50,797 nucleotides of DNA from Halapricum hydrolyticum (GTDB taxonomy: Archaea; Halobacteriota; Halobacteria; Halobacteriales; Haloarculaceae), in the NCBI GenBank assembly GCA_025517565.1, contig JAOPKD010000020.1, forward strand, positions 1 to 50,797, written 5' to 3'. This document shows positions 43,616 to 50,797 of the stretch, piece after piece; the first letter of the stretch is position 1, and the number at the start of each line of letters is the position of its first letter. Under the pieces are notes generated by a model. That model did not search any database. It was not told where the DNA came from and worked only from the letters and a program-made list of their open reading frames with translations. A program made the position numbers and the translations under genes.

Positions 43616-44281
43616 ATGGGCCGAGGAATTCTCACCACATCAGATAAGAAATGGCTTCGCGGAGAGAAAGAGTACAACAGTAAGCAGTCTGATTCCAATA
43701 AGCGGAAGACCATCAGAGATCGAGTATTCCAGGCGTTACTTGACTTTGAGCTACTGGCTAGCGAGTTATCGGATGCGGATCGCCAGAAAATTTTTGAGCG
43801 CTTGTCAGATGAATCCGACTCTCATGGAGTAGACGAGTCAGCAGCTGTTATTGAGTTCCTGTACAAGGGCCTAAGCGATCTAACAACAGATCCGAATCAT
43901 ATTGCTGCCGGCCCCAAAGAAACCTCTGTGGAGCGATTCCTTGCCTTCCGGAATGCATTAACCTCAGGTGTCGAAAGAGGAAAGTCTGAATACACAAATC
44001 CACAGGAAGAGCCACCAGATATCGTCACTGTGGCTTCGAACGCCTATCTATTTGAATTTCCTGACGATGACGACGTCCGGGCAGAGCTAGAGACTGAACG
44101 ATTGAGAGAAATTAACAATCAATCACCCGGTGACCACGGAAATCATGACGATGTTGCCTTCTTCCTGCAGGCAATGATTCAACGTCAAATCCACGAGCGT
44201 ATTTCTGCGCGTCATCAGGCGGCTAAGAAAGATCTAAAGGACTACAACGATTTTGAAGGCGATACAGTTGACATGTCTTAG
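43616..44281 (+). CDS. Accessory protein of unknown function, 221 residues
   Basis: Residues 1-70 (MGRGILTTSDKKWLRG...KQSDSNKRKTIRDRVFQALLDFELLASEL) form a recurring haloarchaeal N-terminal module with Lys-rich helices, seen as the head of various accessory proteins. The rest is acidic and helical, ending KDLKDYNDFEGDTVDMS. No catalytic motif is seen. The TATA box tataaat, 43586-43592, is centred 27 nt before the ATG, so the transcript is leaderless. It follows the STAND and PD-(D/E)XK genes on the same strand after 435 nt; a shared role is possible but unproved. Confidence 0.7.
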   Translation: MGRGILTTSDKKWLRGEKEYNSKQSDSNKRKTIRDRVFQALLDFELLASELSDADRQKIFERLSDESDSHGVDESAAVIEFLYKGLSDLTTDPNHIAAGPKETSVERFLAFRNALTSGVERGKSEYTNPQEEPPDIVTVASNAYLFEFPDDDDVRAELETERLREINNQSPGDHGNHDDVAFFLQAMIQRQIHERISARHQAAKKDLKDYNDFEGDTVDMS

Positions 44282-44449
44282 AAACAGAAGCGAAATAATA
44301 TCGATCGAATGTGTGTTTCTGCGAAGATCTCGCACAACAACTAGTTTCATGCTGATGGGATTGGTGAATAACACACAACCCACTGTTGGAGTGATTGGAG
44401 ATAATCCGCTACGTCTAACGCTAAACTGTTGACTCAGTCACTTAGCCTA

Positions 44450-46513
44450 TCACGTTGTTCTGTAGTGATCTGTCTGAGGACTATATACCTCCCCCTGCTG
44501 TGATAACTTCTCCAGGGTCTTCTTTACTTTTTCAACAGAAACATTTAGTTCTGCAGCGATTTCTTCGACAGTCGAACCGCTGCCAACGCGACCGTTATTG
44601 AGCCCCTCAATAACCTGCTTAATGGATTTCATTCGTTCGTGTTGACTCATCGAGTTCCCGGTCTCTATGAGATCGGCATCAAATTCTCCAGTTTCCGGGT
44701 CGATACCAACGTCTTCCAGTGACTGTCGGATTAGTTTCACTGCCCGTTCAACGTCCTCAACCTTGATCGTCTCAGATAATCGAGCACGTGCTGACGAGGC
44801 AGCCAGACGGAGGATTCCTTCTTGCTTCCGTGCCGTTACCGGCACAGCATTCGGATTCCCGTTGTCGTCGCCCTGCTGACGGAAGTGGGTATAGGCTTCG
44901 ACTGTTTTCTGCTCTACACGCTCGTCTTCGACGGTCGGGACAAGCTCTCGCGCACGCGAGATGTACTCCCGGATTATGCGTGACGGGATGTTTCTCTCTG
45001 CCTGATCGCGGCTGGTTTCTCCGGTTGCTTCCTTCTCTAACGCCCCGAAGTAACTATTTGTAATAGCCTCACCGACCGCAGCATCGTGTTCAGCGTCAAC
45101 AGTGTCTTTCAGCAAGAAGATGAGATCGAATCGAGACAACAGCGCCTCGTTGAAATCGATCTGGTCAGGAATCGGTTCGTATTCGTCGAACCGTCCGAAT
45201 TTTGGGTTACCCGCTGCTATAATCGCCGTATAGGCAGGTAATGAGACTTCCTGATCGGCTAACGATGCATCCACTCGCTGCCGTTCCATCGGGCTATGCA
45301 GTGCCTCGACAGCGTCATCACTGATTTTATCGATTTCGTCAATGCCACAGAGCCCGTCGTTCGCACGAACCAATGTCCCTGCCTTGATCGACCACTGTGA
45401 CCCTCCGAAGTCATCTTTGACTGCCGAGGCGGTTAATCCGGCGGCCGTGGCGCGTTCACCGACTAATTGTGACCGTGGGGCCAGATGATGCGCTTCGTCA
45501 ATCGTCTCCGACTTCGCTGTCCCGGGATCACCGAGGAGCAACATATGCCAATCACCACGAATGCGTGCCCCATTCTCGTGGTCCGATCGCGGCCCGCCAA
45601 CCAACTGAAGCACGAGCGCCTCTTTGATAAGCTCGAACTTGTCGGTTTCCTCAATCCCCGGTAACAGTGACGCAGTCAGGTCTTCAACCGGCGTCTCTGA
45701 CTCCGTAAGCACTGCGAGTTCCTCATCGCTCACATCCTTGTCACCGGTCCCATCACGCAGCTCTATGTCTTCCGCATCCAAGCGATAGGGATACTCCGTT
45801 GAATCAGGATCGGACCCATCAAACGTGAGGACGCCAGTGACCGCTGCACGCGACCCGACATCGCCCGTATACTCGCCAGCCAACTCGCCGTTCACTACCG
45901 CAGTAATTTGGCTTTCGCCATCAGTAGCATCCTCAGGGGGAGTCTTGATCCGCACCAATTGCCGGTCGCGGAATTCCGAGGTCTCATAATCTAACCTGAA
46001 TGGCCCTTGACGTTCACAGCCCTGACATTCGTGAGGTTCTGTCAGACGGTCATTCTGTTTTGGTTGTGAGACCTGCGTTATAGTACCGCACCGTTGGCAG
46101 ACAAACGACCCATTGAGCAACACTGGCTTGACAGCGCTTATCTGGGCAAGTTGACCGACGACTGTCATTGCCGTCCCCGTATCTTCCGGTCGATAACAAC
46201 CTACCTCGCGCTGGTTTGCGACGTTCGTGAACCGTACCGTGACCCCGCTGGACAAGTCCTCCCTGTCGATCGGATCGGTTGCGTCTAACCTGTGTAGGGC
46301 GTCAACGAAGTGATCCCGTATCCGATTCGGAAACTGCACGATGTCATCTGCGAGATCGTGATTGAAGCGTGCGACATGGCCGCAGTCAATGACCAGCGAC
46401 CGGTATCCGTCCGCCCACTGTTCGATGAGGGTCTCAATCTCGGCCTGATACGCCTCCTCAAGGAAGTCTGCAATCTTCGCAGACACAGTCTGATCTATCG
46501 GGTTATCGGGCAT
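44450..46513 (-). CDS. mcm: MCM-type replicative helicase of a mobile element
   Basis: The product has 687 residues. It carries an N-terminal OB/zinc region (CQRC at 139-142, CQGC at 163-166), Walker A GDPGTAKS (328-335), VGERATAAGL, Walker B LCGIDEID (388-395), the arginine finger LLSRFD (Arg461), and a C-terminal winged helix (STVEEIAAELNVSVEKVKKTLEKLSQQG). All motifs for an active helicase are intact. MCM proteins unwind DNA at origins; a full second copy outside the chromosomal locus indicates an autonomously replicating integrated plasmid or virus. The ATG at 46513 has GGAGGT upstream. It overlaps the preceding RHH gene by 11 bp. Confidence 0.9.
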   Translation of the reverse strand: MPDNPIDQTVSAKIADFLEEAYQAEIETLIEQWADGYRSLVIDCGHVARFNHDLADDIVQFPNRIRDHFVDALHRLDATDPIDREDLSSGVTVRFTNVANQREVGCYRPEDTGTAMTVVGQLAQISAVKPVLLNGSFVCQRCGTITQVSQPKQNDRLTEPHECQGCERQGPFRLDYETSEFRDRQLVRIKTPPEDATDGESQITAVVNGELAGEYTGDVGSRAAVTGVLTFDGSDPDSTEYPYRLDAEDIELRDGTGDKDVSDEELAVLTESETPVEDLTASLLPGIEETDKFELIKEALVLQLVGGPRSDHENGARIRGDWHMLLLGDPGTAKSETIDEAHHLAPRSQLVGERATAAGLTASAVKDDFGGSQWSIKAGTLVRANDGLCGIDEIDKISDDAVEALHSPMERQRVDASLADQEVSLPAYTAIIAAGNPKFGRFDEYEPIPDQIDFNEALLSRFDLIFLLKDTVDAEHDAAVGEAITNSYFGALEKEATGETSRDQAERNIPSRIIREYISRARELVPTVEDERVEQKTVEAYTHFRQQGDDNGNPNAVPVTARKQEGILRLAASSARARLSETIKVEDVERAVKLIRQSLEDVGIDPETGEFDADLIETGNSMSQHERMKSIKQVIEGLNNGRVGSGSTVEEIAAELNVSVEKVKKTLEKLSQQGEVYSPQTDHYRTT

Positions 46514-47117
46514 CTGTACCACCTCCGTCGCGCTTCTGTGCGCTCTTCAACTCGTGTTTTTGACTGCTGGCTCCAGTATCGGTCGATTGCTGTGTGCCTC
46601 TAACGCCACGCCTCAGACGCTCCGGAGCAACACTAATATCATCATGCGCAGACGCTCGCGCCCGGATGTCTGCGACAATATCATCACGCTTTGTCTCAGA
46701 TGGCCCGGAATCATGCTTCACGCGAATTGCGTCCTCAATGTGGCTCTTGTAGGCTTGAATCGTCTTGTTAGGGTTCTCCTCCATATCGTTCAGTATGGCG
46801 TCGAATATCTCAGTGAGGCCCCGGCGCTTCTCCTCAATCCGCTGCAATCGCTCCGTAACCTCACGGTGTTGTTGTCGAACGTCTTGTAACTCTGCGACGA
46901 GTGTCTGAATCTCATCACGGAGCTGTGACTCACTCTCAGCCAGGGTTTCGCTGCGGCGTCGAAGATAGGCCCCGCTACCTTCGTCAACCCCGAGCGTATT
47001 TTCGATGATCTCAATTACTAACTCATTCTGAGCGAGACCGCGCTGATCTGCGACTTCCTCAATCCGTTCGCATACGTCCTCGGTCAGTCGCAAATTCTTT
47101 CGGCCAGGATCAGTCAT
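46503..47117 (-). CDS. Ribbon-helix-helix coiled-coil protein of the MCM operon
   Basis: The ATG at 47117 gives 204 residues. The N-terminus (KNLRLTEDVCERIEEVADQRGLAQNELVIEIIENTL, 8-43) is a ribbon-helix-helix domain. Residues 55-100 form a coiled coil (ETLAESESQLRDEIQTLVAEL to RIEEKRRG). The C-terminus is basic and disordered. The combination suggests a DNA-binding partition or replication-accessory protein, likely acting with the MCM encoded directly after it with an 11-bp overlap. The 34-bp double palindrome at 47177-47210, 60 bp upstream, is a candidate operator. The longer frame extending to 47201 is not used. Confidence 0.72.
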   Translation of the reverse strand: MTDPGRKNLRLTEDVCERIEEVADQRGLAQNELVIEIIENTLGVDEGSGAYLRRRSETLAESESQLRDEIQTLVAELQDVRQQHREVTERLQRIEEKRRGLTEIFDAILNDMEENPNKTIQAYKSHIEDAIRVKHDSGPSETKRDDIVADIRARASAHDDISVAPERLRRGVRGTQQSTDTGASSQKHELKSAQKRDGGGTDAR

Positions 47118-47176
47118 GTTCTCCCCGGGCCGTCGGCATCGAATTGTGCTGTACTTCTCCAAGTTCAGTAACCCGT

Positions 47177-47210
47177 TGGCACATGGTGCCAGATCTGGCA
47201 CCTGGTGCCA
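47177..47210. repeat. 34-bp double palindrome, copy 1
   Basis: The sequence contains the perfect 18-bp palindrome GGTGCCAGATCTGGCACC and then TGGTGCCA, preceded by TGGCACAT. It therefore has four half-sites TGGCAC/GTGCCA in alternating orientation. The same design occurs at 47631-47664 with 31 of 34 bases identical. It is 60 bp upstream of the RHH gene, a typical operator position. It may also be a partition or origin site. Confidence 0.8.
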
Positions 47211-47630
47211 CGCTTGTGGGGAACGGATTCAAAACCGGACGACACGACAGCGCGTCCTGGTGGAACTGGACGGGATCGCCCTGTTTGGGGCTTGCAGCCC
47301 CGATCAATTCTATACGTTGGAACGCTCGTTGCATTGCAGTCTAACCAACGGGCCCGGTCTCCGTCGGGATTATTACGCAGTTCTTGATGAGGTCCTTTAA
47401 GTCAGCCTGCTACGGGCGCGCCAGTCGCCACATATTTCATCGAAAATCGATGAACCAGCGGAGATCACCCGGGTCGGTCACCGATCCTATTCCACAAGGT
47501 CATCTGCTGCAAATCGATTGTCTATGAGTGCATCTACCGGTTCATCGGCGAGAATATGTAGACGCGATCGTTTCCAGCATGGCTTGTCGTTAACGAGTAG
47601 TACCGTCTTCGTTTAATTTCGGTAATATAC
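47211..47630. other. Gene-free stretch between the two 34-bp palindromes
   Basis: No convincing gene is present in this 420-nt stretch. A plus-strand frame that ends ALFGACSPDQFYTLERSLHC...LDEVL at a stop near 47400 has a protein-like patch but no credible start and may be a remnant. tcatcgaaaatcgatga at about 47438-47454 is a short palindrome. If the element has an origin, it is likely here, between the palindromes and beside the MCM operon. Confidence 0.4.
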
Positions 47631-47664
47631 TGGCACTAGGTGCCAGAACTGGCACCTGGTGCCA
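47631..47664. repeat. 34-bp double palindrome, copy 2
   Basis: This copy differs from the one at 47177-47210 at three positions: TA for AT near the left and A for T at the centre, so the central palindrome reads GGTGCCAGAACTGGCACC. The same alternating four half-sites are kept. It is 454 bp from copy 1, in direct orientation, and sits just upstream of a rightward coding remnant (47665-47908). Confidence 0.8.
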
Positions 47665-47908
47665 GCCGCGCGCGAGACGGTTCATCGAGCAGGAACGAAT
47701 CGAACAGGAAACACTCACCGAAACCACAACCTGGTACTGTCTGGGCTCGATGATACCCCCGATGTATCGTCTTATAGAGGAAGGCATCGATGCCACCGAT
47801 GAGATGGAGGCGGGGGACTCCCTTGCCGATTGCTCAAGAATACGCGGTGCTGAAAGACAAGTATGGAGTCGCATAAATGACCGTCTTCAGCGGCGAGGTG
47901 GCGATTAA
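47665..47908 (+). pseudogene. Coding-like fragment without a usable start
   Basis: The frame encoding RRFIEQERIEQETLTETTTW, then MIPPMYRLIEEGIDATDEME and ending RINDRLQRRGGD at a TAA (47906-47908) has natural composition. It is open leftward through the second palindrome to a stop near 47592 but has no ATG before the internal Met at 47750. It may start with an unusual codon, or be a truncated gene. If real it would be divergent from the RHH gene, with operators at both ends. Confidence 0.35.
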
Positions 47909-48398
47909 GACGTTTCTTGCTGAGTTGCTCCTGTCTGCTCTCAATCGGCGTGTCTTTTCGGTCCTCCCTGCGCGTTTCGGTTGGGATCGATGAACATCCC
48001 CGACTGCACCCCATCCGCGGCGTTGGACGCGTTGAATGTTGCTGCGAGTGCGCCCGCGTCGGCTTGCAGGCAGGCGGCTTTTCGTGGCGGATGAGACCGT
48101 CTCTGGATTACGAAGATTTCGTTGCATCGTGGGGTGAAGTAGTGGGAGTGTTGCGTTGAATGGGTAAGTCGGAATCCGGCGGGAGACGCAGTGTGTAGGC
48201 GACTTCTCGACCTGGTTGCTGAGAGCACGAGGGTTTATACCTGCGTGCTGGTTTTGCCTGCTCACCACGCGGCGACGTGTGAGTCGCTTCACGGCGAATC
48301 CGCCGGTGTAACAACAGAATGACATTCGAAAGAGAACGAGTTTGGAAACGAGAACAGGGCCATCCCATCGACGCGGACCCAGTGGTTGGTGTGAGAAT
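47909..48398. other. Gene-free stretch
   Basis: I see no gene I can defend in 490 nt. A plus-strand frame ending MRPSLDYEDFVASWGEVVGVLR at about 48159 has a protein-like end, but the upstream part is Cys-rich and unlike haloarchaeal coding sequence. 48240-48300 is GC-rich (cacgcggcgacgtgtgag). It may hold remnants of small element genes. Confidence 0.4.
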
Positions 48399-48899
48399 AT
48401 GAACGCTGCTACAAGATACGTGGAGACATCGAAGACGAACTCCCCAGTGCACGCGTATGTTGCAGATCACGGGCGAGGCGTCTCGAAAAGTGATATCGAA
48501 CAGACGACGGTTGCTGGTCGGTCGATAACTCTCTCTACCGACGTGGATACTGACGATCAGGATCTCATCGCAGACGCGATTCAGGCCACTAACCCAACCG
48601 GAAAGGAGTGTTTCGCTAATGCACTGAGGATGTGGAAGCATAACTCCAGACTCAAATACGTCGAAGGAGTCGCAGTGATAAGTGACCTCGACGCCGGTGG
48701 CTTCGAACACGCGTGGTGTCTGCTAGATGGTGAGCATCTCGTCGATCCGACAACAGAATCATTTGATTGCTATCACGGCGTCGTCATCGACGATCCCGAA
48801 ATCCTACGCCGGTATGCCGAAGAGTACCCTCACGAAGGGATTCTCGGCAATCACAAGAACCGATACGCATTTCTTCGAGACCGAGGGTACGTCGATTGA
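48399..48899 (+). CDS. Possible papain-like Cys-His-Asp protein, 166 residues
   Basis: From the ATG at 48399 the product has 166 residues. KECFANALRMWK (Cys71), GGFEHAWCLLDGEHLVDPTTE (His104, Asp116) give the order Cys-His-Asp, spaced like the triads of transglutaminase/papain-fold proteins, and YVEGVAV lies between them. Proteins of this kind occur in phages and mobile elements with unknown roles; enzymatic activity is inference from spacing. The frame open from 48342 has an Arg-rich N-terminus and is not preferred. No neighbour within 450 nt shares its strand apart from the uncertain fragment upstream. Confidence 0.6.
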   Translation: MNAATRYVETSKTNSPVHAYVADHGRGVSKSDIEQTTVAGRSITLSTDVDTDDQDLIADAIQATNPTGKECFANALRMWKHNSRLKYVEGVAVISDLDAGGFEHAWCLLDGEHLVDPTTESFDCYHGVVIDDPEILRRYAEEYPHEGILGNHKNRYAFLRDRGYVD

Positions 48900-49505
48900 T
48901 CCGGGACACTGAACAGAATTCTGTGCCGCGATGTCCTTCGTGACCCTCTCGTTAGGTAGACTTGCTGCGAAGTCGCATCGGGAACCCGATTATTGTTCTC
49001 AAACTGGATTAGACCTTCAGCATATGATCGTAGATTCGTTCGGTGGTCTCCTTCGCTAAGCTCGCGGAACTCACGCTGTAGGACATTCTACGAGGGGATA
49101 TCATCCGCCCCTTCGTACCGAGCAGTGTATGACGACAGAATCGACAGAACCGACAGGAGCGGCACCAGATAAGTACGCATGCAGTTCGTTCTCATTTTGC
49201 CCGCGCGCTAATCTCAGAAAGTAGCCAATCTTGGGCTCGAAGTGGTCATCACGATCGTCTACTCCCAGAGCGGATCTATTTGTATAAATAACCTGTCTTT
49301 TCACAGACTGTCAGTAGGAGTGATAGACTCACAGTACGACGATTGAGATAGTTCTTCTGTTTCGGAAGTATTGAAAGCTAATAACTAAATAGAGCGTGAC
49401 CATGCCGTCTCTGTATTAGATATAATATGAATAGGATGAGATAAAAATTGACTATTGAAAGCTAAGAACCTGAGTACTATACGTTAGGAGAACAATAGTT
49501 CAAAT
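48900..49505. other. Gene-free stretch with possible coding debris
   Basis: No intact gene is seen in 606 nt. On the minus strand a short frame reads SYSVSSASLAKETTERIYDHMLKV and ends near 49016; it has protein-like composition but no start. From 49370 the sequence becomes AT-rich (aaagctaataactaaatagag, tattagatataatatgaatagg), and contains aaagctaa twice (49375 and 49458). A TATA-like tactatac near 49476 and aggag near 49486 precede the next gene. Confidence 0.45.
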
Positions 49506-49943
49506 ATGGAAAACTTCACTATAACCGGACCAGACGATGAAGTTCAACGCTGGAAAGAAGATGCTGATGAGTTGGGGATCACCCAATCACGATATGGAAG
49601 GGAGCGAATCCGAGCAGGCAGACGGCTTTGGGGTGCAGGCAAATTCCAGGCCGATACCTTAGCCCAACTTATTGGAGATGGAAATGAAACAGAGGAGCCA
49701 CGTAGGACTGAATCTTCTCCAGCCACGATAGAGAATGACCTTGCAGAAACCGTTCTGCGTGAACTTCCGAAAAAGGGTGAACGAAACCCTGTTGAGCTGT
49801 CAAACCTTCGTGAATTAGTCTTCGGAACTGAGGAAGAGCAACGAGAAGCCATTTTAGCTGCCCTTAAAGTGCTAAATGAGCAGGGAGAAGCAGAACGTAC
49901 TGTAGAAGGAGGGTTTGTCAAGACCAAAAATGACAAAGAATAA
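49506..49943 (+). CDS. Small integrase-partner protein (DUF5805-like)
   Basis: The 145-residue acidic protein has an N-terminal RHH- or helix-like region (TITGPDDEVQRWKEDADELGITQSRYGRERIRAGRRLWGAG) and a C-terminal winged-helix-like end (NPVELSNLRELVFGTEEEQREAILAALKVLNEQGEAERTVEGGFVK). Haloarchaeal integrases are often preceded by such a gene; the family number is from memory. It overlaps the integrase start by 14 bp, so the two are translationally coupled and it may act as an excision or directionality factor. TATA and SD signals precede it. Confidence 0.72.
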   Translation: MENFTITGPDDEVQRWKEDADELGITQSRYGRERIRAGRRLWGAGKFQADTLAQLIGDGNETEEPRRTESSPATIENDLAETVLRELPKKGERNPVELSNLRELVFGTEEEQREAILAALKVLNEQGEAERTVEGGFVKTKNDKE

Positions 49944-50775
49944 TTCACCACCAAAGAACCAGGCAGATAGCCAGACACGCCAAGAGCGCAAGCAAGAAGC
50001 AGAGAAGGAGTGGAAAGAGCATCCAATTGAGATGTATCATGGCAGTCAGGATTTAACAAAACCCCACACTTCCAGAGAGGAAATGATCTTGACCCGGTTT
50101 ACCGAATTCTTGAAAAATTCGGAAACAGTTCCTGACGTTGTTTCCGGTGTCAGGGATGTTGTTGAAGATGATATAGAGAAATTTGTCGATTATGATCTTG
50201 ACCCGGATCCAAGCTTGGGTGACCGAACAATTATTGATTATCTAAATACACTATCGAAATTCTACAAAAAACTCTTGGATAAGAATGCAATAGGAACCAA
50301 CCCAGTAGACTCGAAACTTTCCGAAGAGCGTGAGGAGCGTGACTGGGGTTCTCCAGACCGCCCATTCATCCCCTTTGACCACATGCAGCGGTTTCTTGGT
50401 TGGCTTGATACGCCGTTTGCCCGGGCATTCTTCCTTACTGGATTAAAGACTGCAAGCAGGGCAGGAGAAACAGTCAATGTCGATATTCGCTGCTGTCATA
50501 TTGACCATCCTATCTTCTGGCATTTTGTGGAAAAGTACGACATAACCCTTGATCCTCGCATTCGGGACAAGCCCGACTCGATGCTAATTTATGAAGAATT
50601 CAATAAAGGGGATGAGATCCCGAATGAGAATATTTCGGGGTCTGAATCCAGCGGTGAAATACGGAATACGGGAAACAAGCGTAAGGAAGAGGGCGGGTCG
50701 GTAATTCCGATTGACAGCGAACTCAAAACTGCTCTTATAGAATACTCAGCTTTGCACGTTGAAGTAGGAGCGTGA
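49930..50775 (+). pseudogene. Tyrosine recombinase (integrase), truncated by the terminal repeat
   Basis: The frame encodes 281 residues from the ATG at 49930. The core-binding domain (about 45-125: LTRFTEFLKNS...YLNTLSKFYKKLLDKNAIGTNPV) and the first catalytic arginine (GLKTASRAGET, Arg177) are present. After IPIDSELKTALIEY (259-272) the homologous sequence stops and nine residues from the 53-bp terminal repeat follow before a stop. The HxxR box and the nucleophilic tyrosine are missing, so the protein as read here cannot recombine DNA. The intact gene presumably continues beyond an inserted IS. Arg177 spacing and length match haloarchaeal XerC/D-like integrases. Confidence 0.8.
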
Positions 50776-50797
50776 CGTAGGCGGTAGCAAGGACAGA
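50745..50797. repeat. 53-bp terminal inverted repeat, right copy
   Basis: This is the reverse complement of positions 3-55. It begins exactly where the integrase homology ends, so it looks like the tip of an insertion sequence that landed in the integrase gene. No target duplication can be judged because the other side is outside the window. Confidence 0.9.

Noticed and set aside
47177..47664. CRISPR-like repeats
   Set aside because: Only two copies exist, 454 bp apart, each internally palindromic; there is no regular spacer array and no cas gene in the window.

Overview
The window reads as chromosomal DNA of a haloarchaeon (class Halobacteria). Its proteins are very acidic, the core part is GC-rich, many genes have a TATA box about 27 nt upstream of the start codon (leaderless transcripts), and it carries archaeal markers: a RIO2 kinase, the split GMP synthetase subunit GuaAA, the CdrL/CdrS/FtsZ2 division cluster, Agl23-type membrane proteins, archaeal RibH and RibL, a JAMM protease and an S1-OB-DHH RecJ-like protein.

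Layout. (1) 1-2,400 is a small accessory patch: insertion-sequence debris, then an Acg-type nitroreductase and a histidine phosphatase lying between two inverted copies of the same IS-like end. (2) 2,420-29,007 is ordinary core chromosome: RIO2, an HNH-like protein, a PAS sensor kinase, GuaAA, a DUF2070 membrane protein, tRNA-Ser, a MoxR/DUF58/DUF4129 set, tRNA-Tyr with a copied 3' end beside it, cdrL-cdrS-ftsZ2, ncsA, purK, two tandem Agl23 paralogues, ribH, an aminotransferase, a Bat-type regulator, a JAMM-ribL pair and the RecJ-like gene. (3) At about 29,228 a phospholipase-D-like gene is cut off and a lower-GC accessory block begins, running to the end of the window.

The accessory block has two functional parts. 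29,470-44,280 looks like a defence island. It holds a 2,035-residue protein with a sacsin-like GHKL ATPase at its N-terminus and a NOV/DUF3883 nuclease-like domain at its C-terminus, a rhomboid-type membrane protease, a 1,262-residue STAND-type NTPase with a helical-repeat C-terminus, a 343-residue PD-(D/E)XK protein just downstream of it, and a 221-residue protein with its own leaderless promoter. 44,450-50,775 is mobile-element machinery: a complete MCM helicase, a ribbon-helix-helix coiled-coil protein, two copies of a 34-bp double palindrome, a Cys-His-Asp protein, a small integrase-partner protein and a truncated tyrosine integrase.

The two window ends carry the same 53 bp in opposite orientation. 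On the right this sequence cuts the integrase open; on the left it cuts another reading frame. The simplest reading is that both ends run into copies of one insertion sequence and the window is a whole contig. The strongest candidates for something undescribed are the giant ATPase-nuclease and the neighbouring STAND plus PD-(D/E)XK pair. All functional statements come from motif reading alone; no database search was possible.
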